Origin: Chryseobacterium capnotolerans
GTDB taxonomy: Bacteria; Bacteroidota; Bacteroidia; Flavobacteriales; Weeksellaceae
Assembly (NCBI RefSeq): GCF_021278965.1
Contig: NZ_CP065589.1
Location: 439,001 to 503,000, forward strand
Reading direction: 5' to 3'
DNA length: 64,000 bases
Positions 37,220 to 46,425 of this stretch are shown piece after piece (the first letter of the stretch is position 1; the number at the start of each line of letters is the position of its first letter). The notes below the pieces were generated by a model. The model saw only the letters and a list, made by a program, of their open reading frames with translations. It did not search any database and was not told the origin of the DNA. A program made the position numbers and the translations under genes.

Positions 37220-37390
37220 TTCTTATATGACAGTACTCAGAATTGGAGTATTCAGGTTCATTTATATTTGGTAAGATAAATTTCTATCCATCATCACTTT
37301 TGCATTATTTAGCAGACTCCTCCTGAATGGAAGAGCTTGTTTCATTAAAAAACACATTCTTTTTAACATTGAGATTCGTTAGGAAAAATT

Positions 37391-37708
37391 TTAATGATTA
37401 ATAATGTTTTTCAATATTTCAATTTTTTCCAGCAGTGCTATATTTTCTTTTTCTAATTGGGAGATATAAGCATGGATATTTTCCCCAGAGATTTCATGAG
37501 ATGTATAAGTAGGATAATCTGCTTCATAAATTTCTTCTACCGGAACATTAAAGAATAGGGCGATCTTTTCCCATTCATTTTTTGTGATTTTTATATAGCC
37601 GTTTTCTTTTCTGCTGTAATTGGAAACTTCAGTAGGAATGATATCTGCAATCTGTTGTTGAGAATAGCCTTTTTGCTTTCTTATGGCTCGTAGTTTTGCT
37701 TTTTTCAT
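37391..37708 (-). CDS. XRE-family helix-turn-helix regulator
   Basis: From ATG 37708 the protein is 105 residues; TTG 37726 is rejected. The N-terminal HTH (about 2-58: KLRAIRKQKGYSQQQIADII, then VSNYSRKENGYIKITKNEWE and FFNVPVEEIYEAD) is a Cro/C1-type DNA-binding domain. The C-terminal ~35 residues form a coiled coil (YISQLEKENIALLEKIEILK) likely for dimerisation. There is no sensor domain. It lies about 220 bases from the IS left end and is not interrupted by it. Confidence 0.85.
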   Translation of the reverse strand: MKKAKLRAIRKQKGYSQQQIADIIPTEVSNYSRKENGYIKITKNEWEKIALFFNVPVEEIYEADYPTYTSHEISGENIHAYISQLEKENIALLEKIEILKNIINH

Positions 37709-37928
37709 GGGATAGGCTTTGTACAAATTTGAGGAAAAGTGTGTTCTGTGGCTTATGGATTTCCGTAAAGAGCTGAAATAGGCAGAAAGGGCAGGGATGA
37801 TATCCTTTCTTTATTTGAATTGAATGTATAGATTGAGTTGTTTGACCCCTTCAAAATTTTTGGAAACAATAAATTGTTTGAATCGGGTAATTTTTAATGG
37901 AAACGCAATACAGTCTTAAGGTGGAATG

Positions 37929-37936
37929 AATATAAG
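37929..37936. repeat. Target site duplication, left copy
   Basis: AATATAAG directly abuts the left IS terminal repeat. The same octamer abuts the right end at 39321-39328. Confidence 0.9.
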
Positions 37937-37987
37937 GGATCAGTCTCAAAAGTTGGGGGGAATGTTAAGTTGGTGTATCTTTGAATT

Positions 37988-38341
37988 ATGTTAAGCGATC
38001 AGGAACTTCTTAAATTACTACTTCCAGAATTTTTAGTTGAAAACTTTGATATCCTCAAAGCAGAAGAACATAATGGTGAACTTCATATCTATTTTGAAGA
38101 AAAAAACAGTATTCCACAAGAATTTAAAGAAAGGCAGTTGGAATCAAAGGGTTTTCTCGCTGAGATTATTGTTGATGATTATCCATTAAGGGGTAAAATC
38201 GTAAAACTCCATGTGAAAAGAAGAAGATGGACCGATAGGTCATCAGGAGAAATCCTTCAAAGAGATTGGCAGCTTGTATCGAAAGGCACCCGCATGACTA
38301 AAGACTTTGCGGGTTTCTTAAAAAAAATTAGCCGATACTAA
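37988..38341 (+). CDS. IS transposase N-terminal region (orfA)
   Basis: A 117-residue product matching the N-terminal region proteins of ISAon1-type elements. It reads LLKLLLPEFLVENFDILKAE, IVDDYPLRGKIVKLHVKRRR and GTRMTKDFAGFLKKISRY, a basic, probably DNA-binding domain. The stop lies just after an A8 run (38320-38327), where a change of frame would fuse it to orfB. Start ATG at 37988, 27 bases inside the left terminal repeat. Confidence 0.88.
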   Translation: MLSDQELLKLLLPEFLVENFDILKAEEHNGELHIYFEEKNSIPQEFKERQLESKGFLAEIIVDDYPLRGKIVKLHVKRRRWTDRSSGEILQRDWQLVSKGTRMTKDFAGFLKKISRY

Positions 38342-39296
38342 AGCTCTTCCCCTGAAGGTCATCGCAGAGTTCTTTGGAGTTAAGGCAAAGACTTTTCAAA
38401 GACAATATAAAAATACACTCAGCCAATACAAAGACTGGAAATACAGAGATCATGCAGATCAGTGGGTTGTTTATCCTGACAATCTTTCAGATTCTTTATC
38501 TTTAGATGAAGTGGCTTTATCTGATGGAGAACTTTATACAGTCCTTACCTCTAAGAAAGCAAAAGGACAAAAAGGTAGTATTGTGGCTATTATAAAAGGT
38601 ACTCAGAGTGATTTTATCATAGAGCATCTTTTGAAAATCAACAGAAGGCTTCGGATGATGGTAAAAGAGATTACTTTGGATATGGCCGGTTCAATGAAGC
38701 GTATTGCGAAAAGATGCTTTCCCAATGCCTGCCTGGTGGTAGACCGTTTTCATGTTCAAAAGCTAGCGATAGAAGCTCTGCAGGAAATCAGGATCAAATA
38801 TCGTTGGGAAGCTATTGAAATGGAAAATTCTTTTGAAGAGCAATATCCTGAAAGGCAAGTCTTTGAAAACGGAGATACCCGGAAACAACTTCTGGCAAGA
38901 AGCAAATACCTGCTTTATAAAAGCCGGGAAAAATGGACTTTATCCCAAAGGCAGAGAGCTTGTATCCTTTTTGCTGAATATCCTGATCTGGAACAAGCTT
39001 ATCAGTTAACGGATAAACTTAGAAAAATTTATAATCAGAATATTTCAAAATCTATTGCGATGACTAAGCTGGCGCATTGGTTCAAAAACGTTGAAGAAGC
39101 TGGATTTAAATCGTTTTCTATCTTAAGAAAAACAGTAATGAATCATTACAGAGATATTTTAAACTTCTTTGATAAAAGAAGCACTAATGCTTCTGCTGAA
39201 TCTTTTAATGCGAAGATCAAAAACTTTAGATTACAGCTTAGGGGTGTGAAAGACAAAACTTTCTTTCTTTTCAGATTAACCAAACTTTTTGCTTAG
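38322..39296 (+). CDS. IS transposase catalytic region (orfB, frameshift-fused)
   Basis: The frame is open from 38322, just inside the A8 run, and reads KKLADTKALPLKVIAEFFGV onward, giving about 324 residues. The only start of its own is GTG 38511, which would lose conserved sequence. Catalytic DDE residues are in SLSLDEVALSDGE, CLVVDRFHVQKLAIEALQE and NASAESFNAKIKNF, typical of DDE_Tnp_ISL3. Relative to orfA it is +1 (or -2), so expression needs +1 frameshifting or transcriptional slippage losing one A. Confidence 0.88.
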   Translation, partial: KKLADTKALPLKVIAEFFGVKAKTFQRQYKNTLSQYKDWKYRDHADQWVVYPDNLSDSLSLDEVALSDGELYTVLTSKKAKGQKGSIVAIIKGTQSDFIIEHLLKINRRLRMMVKEITLDMAGSMKRIAKRCFPNACLVVDRFHVQKLAIEALQEIRIKYRWEAIEMENSFEEQYPERQVFENGDTRKQLLARSKYLLYKSREKWTLSQRQRACILFAEYPDLEQAYQLTDKLRKIYNQNISKSIAMTKLAHWFKNVEEAGFKSFSILRKTVMNHYRDILNFFDKRSTNASAESFNAKIKNFRLQLRGVKDKTFFLFRLTKLFA

Positions 39297-39320
39297 CCCC
39301 CCAACTTTTGTACCTGATCC

Positions 39321-39328
39321 AATATAAG
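39321..39328. repeat. Target site duplication, right copy
   Basis: AATATAAG, identical to 37929-37936. Confidence 0.9.
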
Positions 39329-39416
39329 TCATTTTCTTGACTTCTAAGCAACAGGATAATTATATCGTTTATGAACTGTCTTTTCTAAGCTTATAGATAA
39401 TTGCTATAAATGCATA

Positions 39417-39448
39417 AAAAAACCTCTAAATAAAATTTAGAGGTTTTA
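39417..39448 (-). terminator. Terminator of tRNA-Cys
   Basis: Stem AAACCTCTAAA / TTTAGAGGTTT lies 4 bases after the tRNA 3' end, with a T7 tail on the minus strand. Confidence 0.85.
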
Positions 39449-39451
39449 AAG

Positions 39452-39522
39452 AGGTACCTAGCGGATTCGAACCGCTGTAGATGGTGTTGCAGACCACTGC
39501 CTAGCCGCTCGGCCAAAGTACC
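39452..39522 (-). tRNA. tRNA-Cys (GCA)
   Basis: A 71-base cloverleaf on the minus strand. The acceptor GGTACTT pairs with AGGTACC. The anticodon loop is CTGCAAC with anticodon GCA. The T-arm contains GGTTCGAATCC. The discriminator base is U, the identity element for cysteine. CCA is not encoded. It stands alone and is followed by its own terminator. Confidence 0.95.
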
Positions 39523-39750
39523 ATGTCTTACCATTTTTGAGGTGTGCAAATATAGCTAAATTTCTATATAAACCAAAGTTTTTATGAAATTTCTTTGCTT
39601 TTCAGGCTGTCAATTTTGCTTTTAGTCTGTATTTCAGACTTATAATTTTTAGTGTTTATTATTCTATTTTTCTTCTTATTGTTGTGAATACATTACGTTT
39701 GGAGAAAATAGGATATTAAAAAGATATTGGGCGGTAAGATTTTTTTAGTT

Positions 39751-41115
39751 TTAGAATCCGTTCACAAGTAGCTTTAAGGTGGCATTCGTATCAATAACAG
39801 CTGTAATTCCTGTGCTGTTAAGCAAGATTTTGCTTGGTTTCAGGTTAAATACCTTTCCACTCATCTTTAATCCTTTATAATATTCTTTATTGAATGCCTC
39901 TTCAATACTCTTTCTGGATGTTTCCTCCAATTCCTGGGTTGGAATTCCATATTCCTCTTCAATCATCTTCACAATTTTCCCCTGAAATAGGAGAGATGCT
40001 GTTTTTTGAAGAATATTCATGGTCTTAAGCTTGAACTTTGTATCAGATAGTACAATCTTTCTTTTGATTTCATCATACACAGGAATTCCCGAAATAACAG
40101 CAGTTCCTTTAATATAGCCATCTGTCAGTGCTTCGATGACAATTCTATTGTCCACCCCATATACTCTGATGTCTGTTACCTTTACTTTGGAATCTCTGAT
40201 ATCAAATTCTTTATTCAAAAAAGTTTTTCTGGCCATATTGCTGGCTTCCGTAAAAGGAATATTAGCGGTCGTCTGTAGTACAAATTTATCTGCAACAGTA
40301 GGGGAGAAGTTGAAATTACTTGCAGAGGTTACTGTTGGAGATGCAGAAGGTTTATTTCCTGTAAATGTTTCTGAGAAAATATCAATTCCAAGGGTAGCAT
40401 TGATTTGATTTCCATAGAATTTTAAAGGAGTGATATTAACACCTACCGGGCTTACCTTCAACCAGGTATTGTATTCTTCTGAAATATTGAATGGCTGTGC
40501 AAAAGTATTCCAGGCCATAACAGCATATTGCTGGAAATTCAGCTGGGTAGCCATTTGCTGATCGATAGTTTTACAGAATTTTTCCTGCTGTTCTCTTAAG
40601 CTTTTCTCAACGATAGGAGTGATCGGGATTTGTATTCTTCCATAATCCAGTACTGGTTTGGTTACCCATCGGAATCCATTCGGCTGAGTGCTTGTCGTAA
40701 TAGTCCAGTTGTTTTTAAAAGTAACGGTTGTATTAAAAGACATTACCGTTTCAAAAGTAGTATTCTGGTAAGAATAAACTCCAAGGGTTCCAATTCCTTT
40801 CTCTGCCCAGATCTTCAATGGAACTTCAATCAAAAGGTTTTGGCTGGTTCCTCCTACCAAACGGATAGGTCTGGTTTTCCAGACTTTTACTTTAAACTGG
40901 TCATTATTGTTATCAGTATAAGAATCATCCTGGTAGATGAGATCTTTTACAGAGGCATTCACCATATTACTAAGCTCTGAAAGCGGGATGGTTACCGGCA
41001 TGGTAATGCTGGATTTAATCTTTGGAAAGTTGTAACTGGCCAATTGATTATCAACGCCTGTCTGACCGAAAACATTGATACATATTCCTAAAAATAATAT
41101 TTTAACGAATTTCAA
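39751..41115 (-). CDS. DUF4403 family exported protein
   Basis: A 454-residue protein beginning at TTG 41115; no in-frame ATG precedes a better signal sequence. Signal peptide KFVKILFLGICINVFGQ is followed by long repeated beta-rich segments. The pattern MPVTIPLSELSNMVNASVKD, the central NFSPTVADKFVLQTTANIPF and C-terminal TDTKFKLK/TGITAVIDTNATLKLLV are typical of DUF4403, which is thought to form a lipid-binding tubular-lipid-protein-like fold in the periplasm. Function is unproven. It lies 37 bases downstream of folB on the same strand. Confidence 0.85.
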   Translation of the reverse strand: MKFVKILFLGICINVFGQTGVDNQLASYNFPKIKSSITMPVTIPLSELSNMVNASVKDLIYQDDSYTDNNNDQFKVKVWKTRPIRLVGGTSQNLLIEVPLKIWAEKGIGTLGVYSYQNTTFETVMSFNTTVTFKNNWTITTSTQPNGFRWVTKPVLDYGRIQIPITPIVEKSLREQQEKFCKTIDQQMATQLNFQQYAVMAWNTFAQPFNISEEYNTWLKVSPVGVNITPLKFYGNQINATLGIDIFSETFTGNKPSASPTVTSASNFNFSPTVADKFVLQTTANIPFTEASNMARKTFLNKEFDIRDSKVKVTDIRVYGVDNRIVIEALTDGYIKGTAVISGIPVYDEIKRKIVLSDTKFKLKTMNILQKTASLLFQGKIVKMIEEEYGIPTQELEETSRKSIEEAFNKEYYKGLKMSGKVFNLKPSKILLNSTGITAVIDTNATLKLLVNGF

Positions 41116-41151
41116 TTTTGTATTTTTTTTAATGAAATAAAAATAAGAATT

Positions 41152-41520
41152 TTAATTTTCTGGTTTAAAGCTTTTTTCCAGTTCGATGCTTGCTCCTTTC
41201 ATTTCCCCCTGCATAGGTGGTGCTGTTTTGGTGAGTTTAAGCTTGATATAGTCGATTTGCGGAAAATTGTCATGTATTTTCAAAATAATTCTCCCTGCAA
41301 CATGCTCCAGAAGCTTAGATTTGATCTTCATTTCCTGATGAATAATATCGTTAATATCTGCATAGCTAATAGTATCATTCAGGTCATCGGATTCAGCGGC
41401 CTTCCACAAATCGGTATGAAGTTCTGCATTTAAAATATAATAAGTACCAATAGTATTTTCTTCGGGTAAAACTCCGTGGTAGGCATATATTTTTACATCT
41501 TCAAGATATATCTTACTCAT
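41152..41520 (-). CDS. folB: Dihydroneopterin aldolase
   Basis: A 122-residue enzyme of folate synthesis converting 7,8-dihydroneopterin to 6-hydroxymethyl-dihydropterin and glycolaldehyde. It matches the family in size and motifs: MSKIYLEDVKIYAYHGVLPE with the active-site Tyr/His/Gly, ISYADINDIIHQEMKIKSKL, LLEHVAGRIILKI with the conserved Glu, and the C-terminal Lys region LKLTKTAPPM. It is 4 bases downstream of thrC and so forms the tail of the thr transcript. Confidence 0.92.
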   Translation of the reverse strand: MSKIYLEDVKIYAYHGVLPEENTIGTYYILNAELHTDLWKAAESDDLNDTISYADINDIIHQEMKIKSKLLEHVAGRIILKIHDNFPQIDYIKLKLTKTAPPMQGEMKGASIELEKSFKPEN

Positions 41521-41524
41521 TGCT

Positions 41525-42828
41525 TTATTTTTTATTAAGCAAAAATCGTCTTAATTCTTCAAAATCAGAATTTATTTCAACAGTTTTTTTCTTCTTTTTC
41601 ATCAGGTCATTTAATGATTGAGGAATTTCAATTTTTGCCTGAATAGCACTTTCTACTGCATCAGGAAATTTCACAGGATGTGCTGTTCCCAGAATGAATC
41701 CTTTTTTACCAGGATTTTCTTTAAGATATTCTTCCAGAACAGCAAATGCTACAGCACTGTGAGGTTCCAAAATATAATGGTCTCTGTTATAAACTTCTGT
41801 AATCGTTTGTATAGTCTTTTTGTCATCTACAGAATATCCGGAAATTTTATTTTTTAAAAGATCAAATTCATTACTGAAAAGCTCTAGAATTCTAACAAAA
41901 TTGCTGGGATCTCCTACATCCATAGCATTAGATAAAGTGGCTACTGCCTTTTTTGGATTAAATTTTTTAGTTTTTAAATATTCAGGGACTACATCATTAG
42001 CATTGCAGGCAGCAATAAAATGTTCTGCTGGAAGGCCTCGAAGGTGTGCTAAAATACCTGCACATATATTCCCGAAATTTCCACTTGGAACACAGATTAC
42101 CGGAGCTTTGTTTTCTGTCTGCTGCCATTGTTTTAAAGCAAGCAGATAATAGATCTGTTGTGGAAGCCATCTGGCAACATTGATAGAATTGGCAGATGTC
42201 AGAAATAGTTGCTTACTGATTTCATCATTGGAAAAGGCTTGTTTGACGAGATTTTGACAATCATCAAAACTGCCATTAACTTCTAATGCATAAATATTTT
42301 TTCCTAATGCCGTAAGTTGTTTTTCCTGAACCGGACTTACTCTGCCTTTGGGATATAGGATCACAACATCAATACCCGGTAAGTCGTAAAATCCATGGGC
42401 AACAGCGCCACCAGTATCTCCTGATGTTGCCACTAAAACAGTAACTTTTTTTGCTGATTTTCTAAAAAATAAGACAGACACCTGCTCATAAATCCCGCAC
42501 CAACGTCTTTGAATGCCAGAGTCGGGCCATGAAAAAGTTCCAATACTGAAATGTTGTCATTTATTTTTTTCAAAGGAATTTCAAAACTGATGGTTTCTGT
42601 AACAATCTTCTGAAGTACTTCTGGAGGAATTTCATCTCCGATAAAGTCTTTCATACATTGATAAGCAATTTCTTCATCCGAATATTGAGAAAGATTTTGA
42701 ATAAACTCTTGATCAAATGATGGAATAGTTTCAGGGAAAAACAACCCTTTTTCTTTACCTTGTCCTTTTATAGTAGCAGCTCTGAAATCAACACTTTCCT
42801 GATAGTCTTTTAAATTATAATATTTCAT
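41525..42828 (-). CDS. thrC: Threonine synthase, homopolymer frameshift
   Basis: A PLP enzyme converting O-phosphohomoserine to threonine. The N-terminal part (from ATG 42828) has MKYYNLKDYQESVDFRAATI and the PLP-lysine site GPTLAFKDVGAGFMSRCL. The C-terminal part has TVLVATSGDTGGAVAHGFYD, ANSINVARWLPQQIYYLL and VPSGNFGNICAGILA. The frames part at an A run (plus-strand T's 42446-42452): seven A's should be eight, giving NQQKKVTVLVATSGD and a normal ~434-residue enzyme. Third gene of thrABC, 20 bases after thrB. Confidence 0.93.
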
Positions 42829-42848
42829 TTGTTCTTAATCTAGTTTTG

Positions 42849-43769
42849 TTATTTAATAATTTCAATTCCTACCGGATTTATTTTGGAGACATATACGAAG
42901 TTATCTATATTGATTTCATCGTATACAGCTTTCATCATGTCAGCAATTTTTTCTGCGGTTTCCTTTTTTTCTGCCAGCATGAAAATAGATGGTCCTGATC
43001 CTGAAATTCCCCCTCCCAAAGCTCCAAGCTGCAGACTTTTTGATTTAATTTCATCAAATCTAGGGATTAAAATACTTCGTACAGGTTCTATGATTATGTC
43101 ATTCAGGCTTCTGCCAATCAGCGGGAAATCATTTTTCTGAATACCAGCTACCAGCCCGGCAATGTTTCCCCATTGTTCTACAGCACTTTTTAAGGTGATG
43201 TTTTTCTTTAGGATCTGCCTCGAATCTGAAGTTTTGACCTCAACCTGAGGATGTACGGCAGCCACAAATAAATCAGGAGCATTCAATGGAATAATATCAA
43301 TGGGAGCTGTAGATTTCACCAAAGTAATTCCACCATAGATGCATGGAGCAATATTATCGGCATGGCGAACTCCTGAGGCGAGTTCTTCTCCAAACATGGC
43401 AAAATGTACCATTTCATCTTTTGACATGATATTTCCTAATACGATATTGGCTCCTAAGGCAGCTCCAGCGGCGCTAGCCGCGCTGGAGCCGAGCCCGCTT
43501 CCAGGTTTTATATGTTTATGAATAATAACTTCAAAGCCATTTTTTAAGTTATAATGTTCCTGAATGTTTAAAAGGACAACACCTGCAACATTTTTAGAAG
43601 GTTCTTCGGGAAGTCCAAAAGAATCTTGATGTTTAATAATGATTTCTGATGTCTCCAATAAGCGGATTTCCATTTCATCATAAGGTTCGTATACTGCCAT
43701 CCCCAGAATATCAAATCCACATACGAGATTGGCTACAGTAGCCGGAATTTTTAATTTTACTTTTTTCAT
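42849..43769 (-). CDS. thrB: Homoserine kinase
   Basis: A 306-residue GHMP kinase that phosphorylates homoserine for threonine synthesis. It has N-terminal KLKIPATVANLVCGFDILGM, the ATP loop HIKPGSGLGSSAASAAGAAL (about residues 86-105), a conserved GEELASGVRHADNIAPCIYG and the C-terminal GHMP motif GALGGGISGSGPSIFML. It lies between thrA (11-base gap) and thrC (20-base gap). Confidence 0.95.
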   Translation of the reverse strand: MKKVKLKIPATVANLVCGFDILGMAVYEPYDEMEIRLLETSEIIIKHQDSFGLPEEPSKNVAGVVLLNIQEHYNLKNGFEVIIHKHIKPGSGLGSSAASAAGAALGANIVLGNIMSKDEMVHFAMFGEELASGVRHADNIAPCIYGGITLVKSTAPIDIIPLNAPDLFVAAVHPQVEVKTSDSRQILKKNITLKSAVEQWGNIAGLVAGIQKNDFPLIGRSLNDIIIEPVRSILIPRFDEIKSKSLQLGALGGGISGSGPSIFMLAEKKETAEKIADMMKAVYDEINIDNFVYVSKINPVGIEIIK

Positions 43770-43780
43770 TTTTTTTGTTT

Positions 43781-46231
43781 TTAAACTGAACGGATGATGT
43801 CTGCGAAAATCCCACTGGCTGTTACTTCTGCTCCTGCACCAGCTCCTTTGATGACCAATGGCTGCTCAGAATATCTTAAGGTTTTAAAAATGACAATATT
43901 ATCTTTTCCATATAAGTGAAATAAATCACTTCCCGGAGCCACATGCTGTAAGCCTACTTTAGCTTTTCCATCTTTAAATTCAGCAGTATATTTCAGGATT
44001 TTTCCTTCTTTTTGAGCATTGTCAAATAAAGATTTAAAGTGATCTTCATATTCTGTAAGCTTTTCATAGAAATGGTCTACACTACCTTCCATACAGGCTT
44101 CCGGTAAGAAACCTATGTTTTCAATCTCTTCAAACTGAAGCGGATACCCGGCTTCTCTGGCGAGGATTAATATTTTTCTGGCTACATCTGTCCCGGAAAG
44201 GTCAAGTCTTGGATCGGGCTCTGTATATCCTTCTTTCTGTGCCTGGGCTACCACTTCGGAAAAGGTTTTGCTTCCGTTATAAGTATTGAATACAAAGTTT
44301 AATGTTCCGCTGAGCACTGCTTCAATGGATGTTATTTGATCACCACTTTTGATGAGGTCATTAATAGTCCCTATTACCGGAAGTCCGGCTCCTACATTGG
44401 TTTCAAAGTGAAAGCAGCAGTTGTGATTTCTTGCAGTATTTTTCAATATTGTATATTTTTCAAAATCTGAAGAAGCAGCAATTTTATTACAGGCAACAAT
44501 ATTGATGCTTCTTTTCAACAGACTTTCATAGACTTCAGGAACTTCTGAGCTTGCTGTAATATCTACAAAAACTGAATTTCTTAGATTACGGGATATGATT
44601 TCTTCGGCAAATCTTTGTGCTGAGGCTTCAATTCCTGACTCATTCCAGTTGATATATTCTTCTTCGGAAATTCCTTTCTCAGCAAAGATTATTTTGCGGC
44701 TGTTGGAAAGACCTGCAATTCTTAAATTGATGAAATGGTTTTCCTTCAGATATTGATTCTGATTAAAGATTTGCTGGATAAGTTTGGTCCCTACATTTCC
44801 TGTTCCGCAGAGGTAAAGGTGAATCTGCTTTATTTCAGACTCAAAGAACTCTTCATGCAGAACATTGACTGCTTTTTTAGCATCTTTTTCAGCAATTACA
44901 ACACTGATGTTTCTCTCTGAGGAGCCTTGTGCAATGGTTCTGATATTGATTCCGTTATTCCCCAGACATCCAAACATTTTGGCGCTCACACCACTTCTGC
45001 TTTTCATGTTTTCTCCTACCAATGCTACAATGGATAGCCCTGTTTCAATATTGACCGGAGCTACTCTTTTTAAATTAATATCATCTGCAAAGGATACATT
45101 GATTGCATTTTCAGCTGCTGACATATCTTTTTCATGAATTGCTATGGTGATGGAATGCTCGGAAGAACCCTGGGTAATAAGAATAACATTTATTTTTTCC
45201 TGACTCAGGCATTGGAAAAGTTTTGCAGAAATACCGGGAATTCCTACCATTCCGCTGCCTTCCAGAGTAAGCAGAGCAATATTATCCATATTTGAAACTC
45301 CTACTGCAATCTGGTGTTTTTCGTTTTCGGAAGTATTCAGATTATGGGAAACCAATGTTCCTTTTGCCTTTGGATCAAAAGTATTTTTAATTTTAAGGTT
45401 AATATTTTTGACCATCACGGGTTGAATTGATGGTGGATAAATAACTTTTGCCCCAAAATGAGAAAGTTCCATCGCTTCATGATAGGAAATTTCAGCAATA
45501 GGTTTAGCGTGTGAGGCCAGGCGGGGATCTGCAGTCATCATTCCGCTTACATCGGTCCATATCTGAAGTTCTTCAGCGTGAATGGCAGCAGCAATAATAG
45601 CAGCAGTGTAATCTGAGCCGCCACGTCCTAATGTTGTAGTATGATCTTTTTCGTCACTAGCTATGAAGCCAGGGCCTATCAGAATACGGTTTTGATGATT
45701 GTTGAAATAATTTTTAATATTGTTTTCAGTACTATTGAAATTCACTTTTGCATGGGTGAAATTGCTGTCAGTTTTGATGAGTTCCGAAACATTCATCCAT
45801 AAACAATCTAATTCTTCATGCTGAAGTCTTGCTGCAATAATGTTGGAAGACAGAAACTCACCATAAGAGGCAATTTTATCTTTGATTCTAGGAGTAAGCT
45901 CACCAAGAACAAAAACTCCGTTGTAGAGATCCTCCAGATCATTGAAATGTTTTTTTACAAAACTTAGCAAAGCACTTTGCTCTAAAACAGGAATAAGTTC
46001 TTTGACGAGATTAAGATGTTTTTCTTCTGCATTTTTAAGCAGCAGGAGGTAATCTTCATTTTTAACAGAAGCATATTCTGCGGCATTAATAAGAAGATCA
46101 GTTACACCGTGAAGTGCTGATACAATTACTACAATATTGTCTTTTGAAGATTCTTGTTTTATAATGTTTTCTACAAGCAATATATTCTGGGCATTGGCGA
46201 CTGATGTTCCGCCGAATTTTAAGATTTTCAT
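43781..46231 (-). CDS. thrA: Bifunctional aspartokinase / homoserine dehydrogenase
   Basis: An 816-residue fusion that phosphorylates aspartate and later reduces aspartate semialdehyde to homoserine. The N-terminal kinase (1-~300) opens MKILKFGGTSVANAQ and has TTLGRGGSDYTAAIIAAAIH. Tandem ACT domains (about 320-450) carry MVGIPGISAKLFQCLSQEKI and GCLGNNGINIRTIAQGSSER, expected to bind threonine as feedback inhibitor. The C-terminal dehydrogenase (about 460-816) has LYLCGTGNVGTKLIQQIF and GTDVARKILILAREAGYPLQ. It is the first structural gene after the leader and attenuator. Confidence 0.95.
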   Translation of the reverse strand: MKILKFGGTSVANAQNILLVENIIKQESSKDNIVVIVSALHGVTDLLINAAEYASVKNEDYLLLLKNAEEKHLNLVKELIPVLEQSALLSFVKKHFNDLEDLYNGVFVLGELTPRIKDKIASYGEFLSSNIIAARLQHEELDCLWMNVSELIKTDSNFTHAKVNFNSTENNIKNYFNNHQNRILIGPGFIASDEKDHTTTLGRGGSDYTAAIIAAAIHAEELQIWTDVSGMMTADPRLASHAKPIAEISYHEAMELSHFGAKVIYPPSIQPVMVKNINLKIKNTFDPKAKGTLVSHNLNTSENEKHQIAVGVSNMDNIALLTLEGSGMVGIPGISAKLFQCLSQEKINVILITQGSSEHSITIAIHEKDMSAAENAINVSFADDINLKRVAPVNIETGLSIVALVGENMKSRSGVSAKMFGCLGNNGINIRTIAQGSSERNISVVIAEKDAKKAVNVLHEEFFESEIKQIHLYLCGTGNVGTKLIQQIFNQNQYLKENHFINLRIAGLSNSRKIIFAEKGISEEEYINWNESGIEASAQRFAEEIISRNLRNSVFVDITASSEVPEVYESLLKRSINIVACNKIAASSDFEKYTILKNTARNHNCCFHFETNVGAGLPVIGTINDLIKSGDQITSIEAVLSGTLNFVFNTYNGSKTFSEVVAQAQKEGYTEPDPRLDLSGTDVARKILILAREAGYPLQFEEIENIGFLPEACMEGSVDHFYEKLTEYEDHFKSLFDNAQKEGKILKYTAEFKDGKAKVGLQHVAPGSDLFHLYGKDNIVIFKTLRYSEQPLVIKGAGAGAEVTASGIFADIIRSV

Positions 46232-46265
46232 CTATTATTTATTTGAGATTAGAAAAAGTAAAAGG

Positions 46266-46289
46266 TTTACTCTTTGAAAAAAGAGTAAA
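46266..46289 (-). promoter_or_regulatory. thr attenuator hairpin
   Basis: A 10-bp stem, TTTACTCTTT / AAAGAGTAAA, with a 4-base loop on the minus strand is followed by CCTTTTACTTTTT. It lies between the leader peptide stop and thrA (35 bases before the ATG), where a conditional terminator would act. A second, smaller hairpin (ACCCC / GGGGT, 46318-46332) overlaps the leader stop and could be part of the alternative pairing. Confidence 0.7.
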
Positions 46290-46323
46290 GGGTACCGGAA
46301 ATAATATGTGAAAATTTACCCCT

Positions 46324-46425
46324 TTATGGGGTCGTTGTTGTAGTTGTGAATGTAGAAACAGAAGATACTCCTGAAATAGGTGACTTCAGGATAGAAATAT
46401 CAGATATGTTTCTTAAAAAATTCAT
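46324..46425 (-). CDS. thrL: Threonine-rich thr operon leader peptide
   Basis: A 33-codon ORF, ATG 46425 to TAA 46324. It opens MNFLRNISDISILKS and ends STFTTTTTTP: six consecutive Thr codons (ACA, ACT, ACA, ACA, ACG, ACC) plus one nearby, with several Ile codons earlier. This is the architecture of a ribosome-mediated attenuator sensing threonyl- (and isoleucyl-) tRNA, as in enterobacterial thrL, although the sequence itself is unrelated. It lies just downstream of a consensus promoter and ahead of a hairpin and thrA. Confidence 0.8.
   Translation of the reverse strand: MNFLRNISDISILKSPISGVSSVSTFTTTTTTP

Larger units (their letters stand above)
36891..37390. other. AT-rich intergenic tract with a possible small RNA
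   Basis: About 500 bases without ORFs. It holds a sigma-54-like sequence at 37124-37138 and a two-hairpin segment ending in a strong terminator (37150-37219), annotated separately. The rest shows nothing definite. Confidence 0.5.
37937..39320 (+). mobile_element. Complete ISL3/ISAon1-type insertion sequence
   Basis: A 1,384-bp element. The terminal inverted repeats (24 bp; 37937-37960 and 39297-39320) share GGATCAG-nnn-CAAAAGTTGGGGGG, with differences only in the three central bases. It is flanked by an exact 8-bp direct repeat, AATATAAG, the duplication size of the ISL3 family. It holds two overlapping reading frames encoding an N-terminal region protein and a DDE transposase. Intact ends and a perfect duplication suggest a recent insertion. 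It lies in a gene-poor tract and breaks no gene. Confidence 0.93.
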
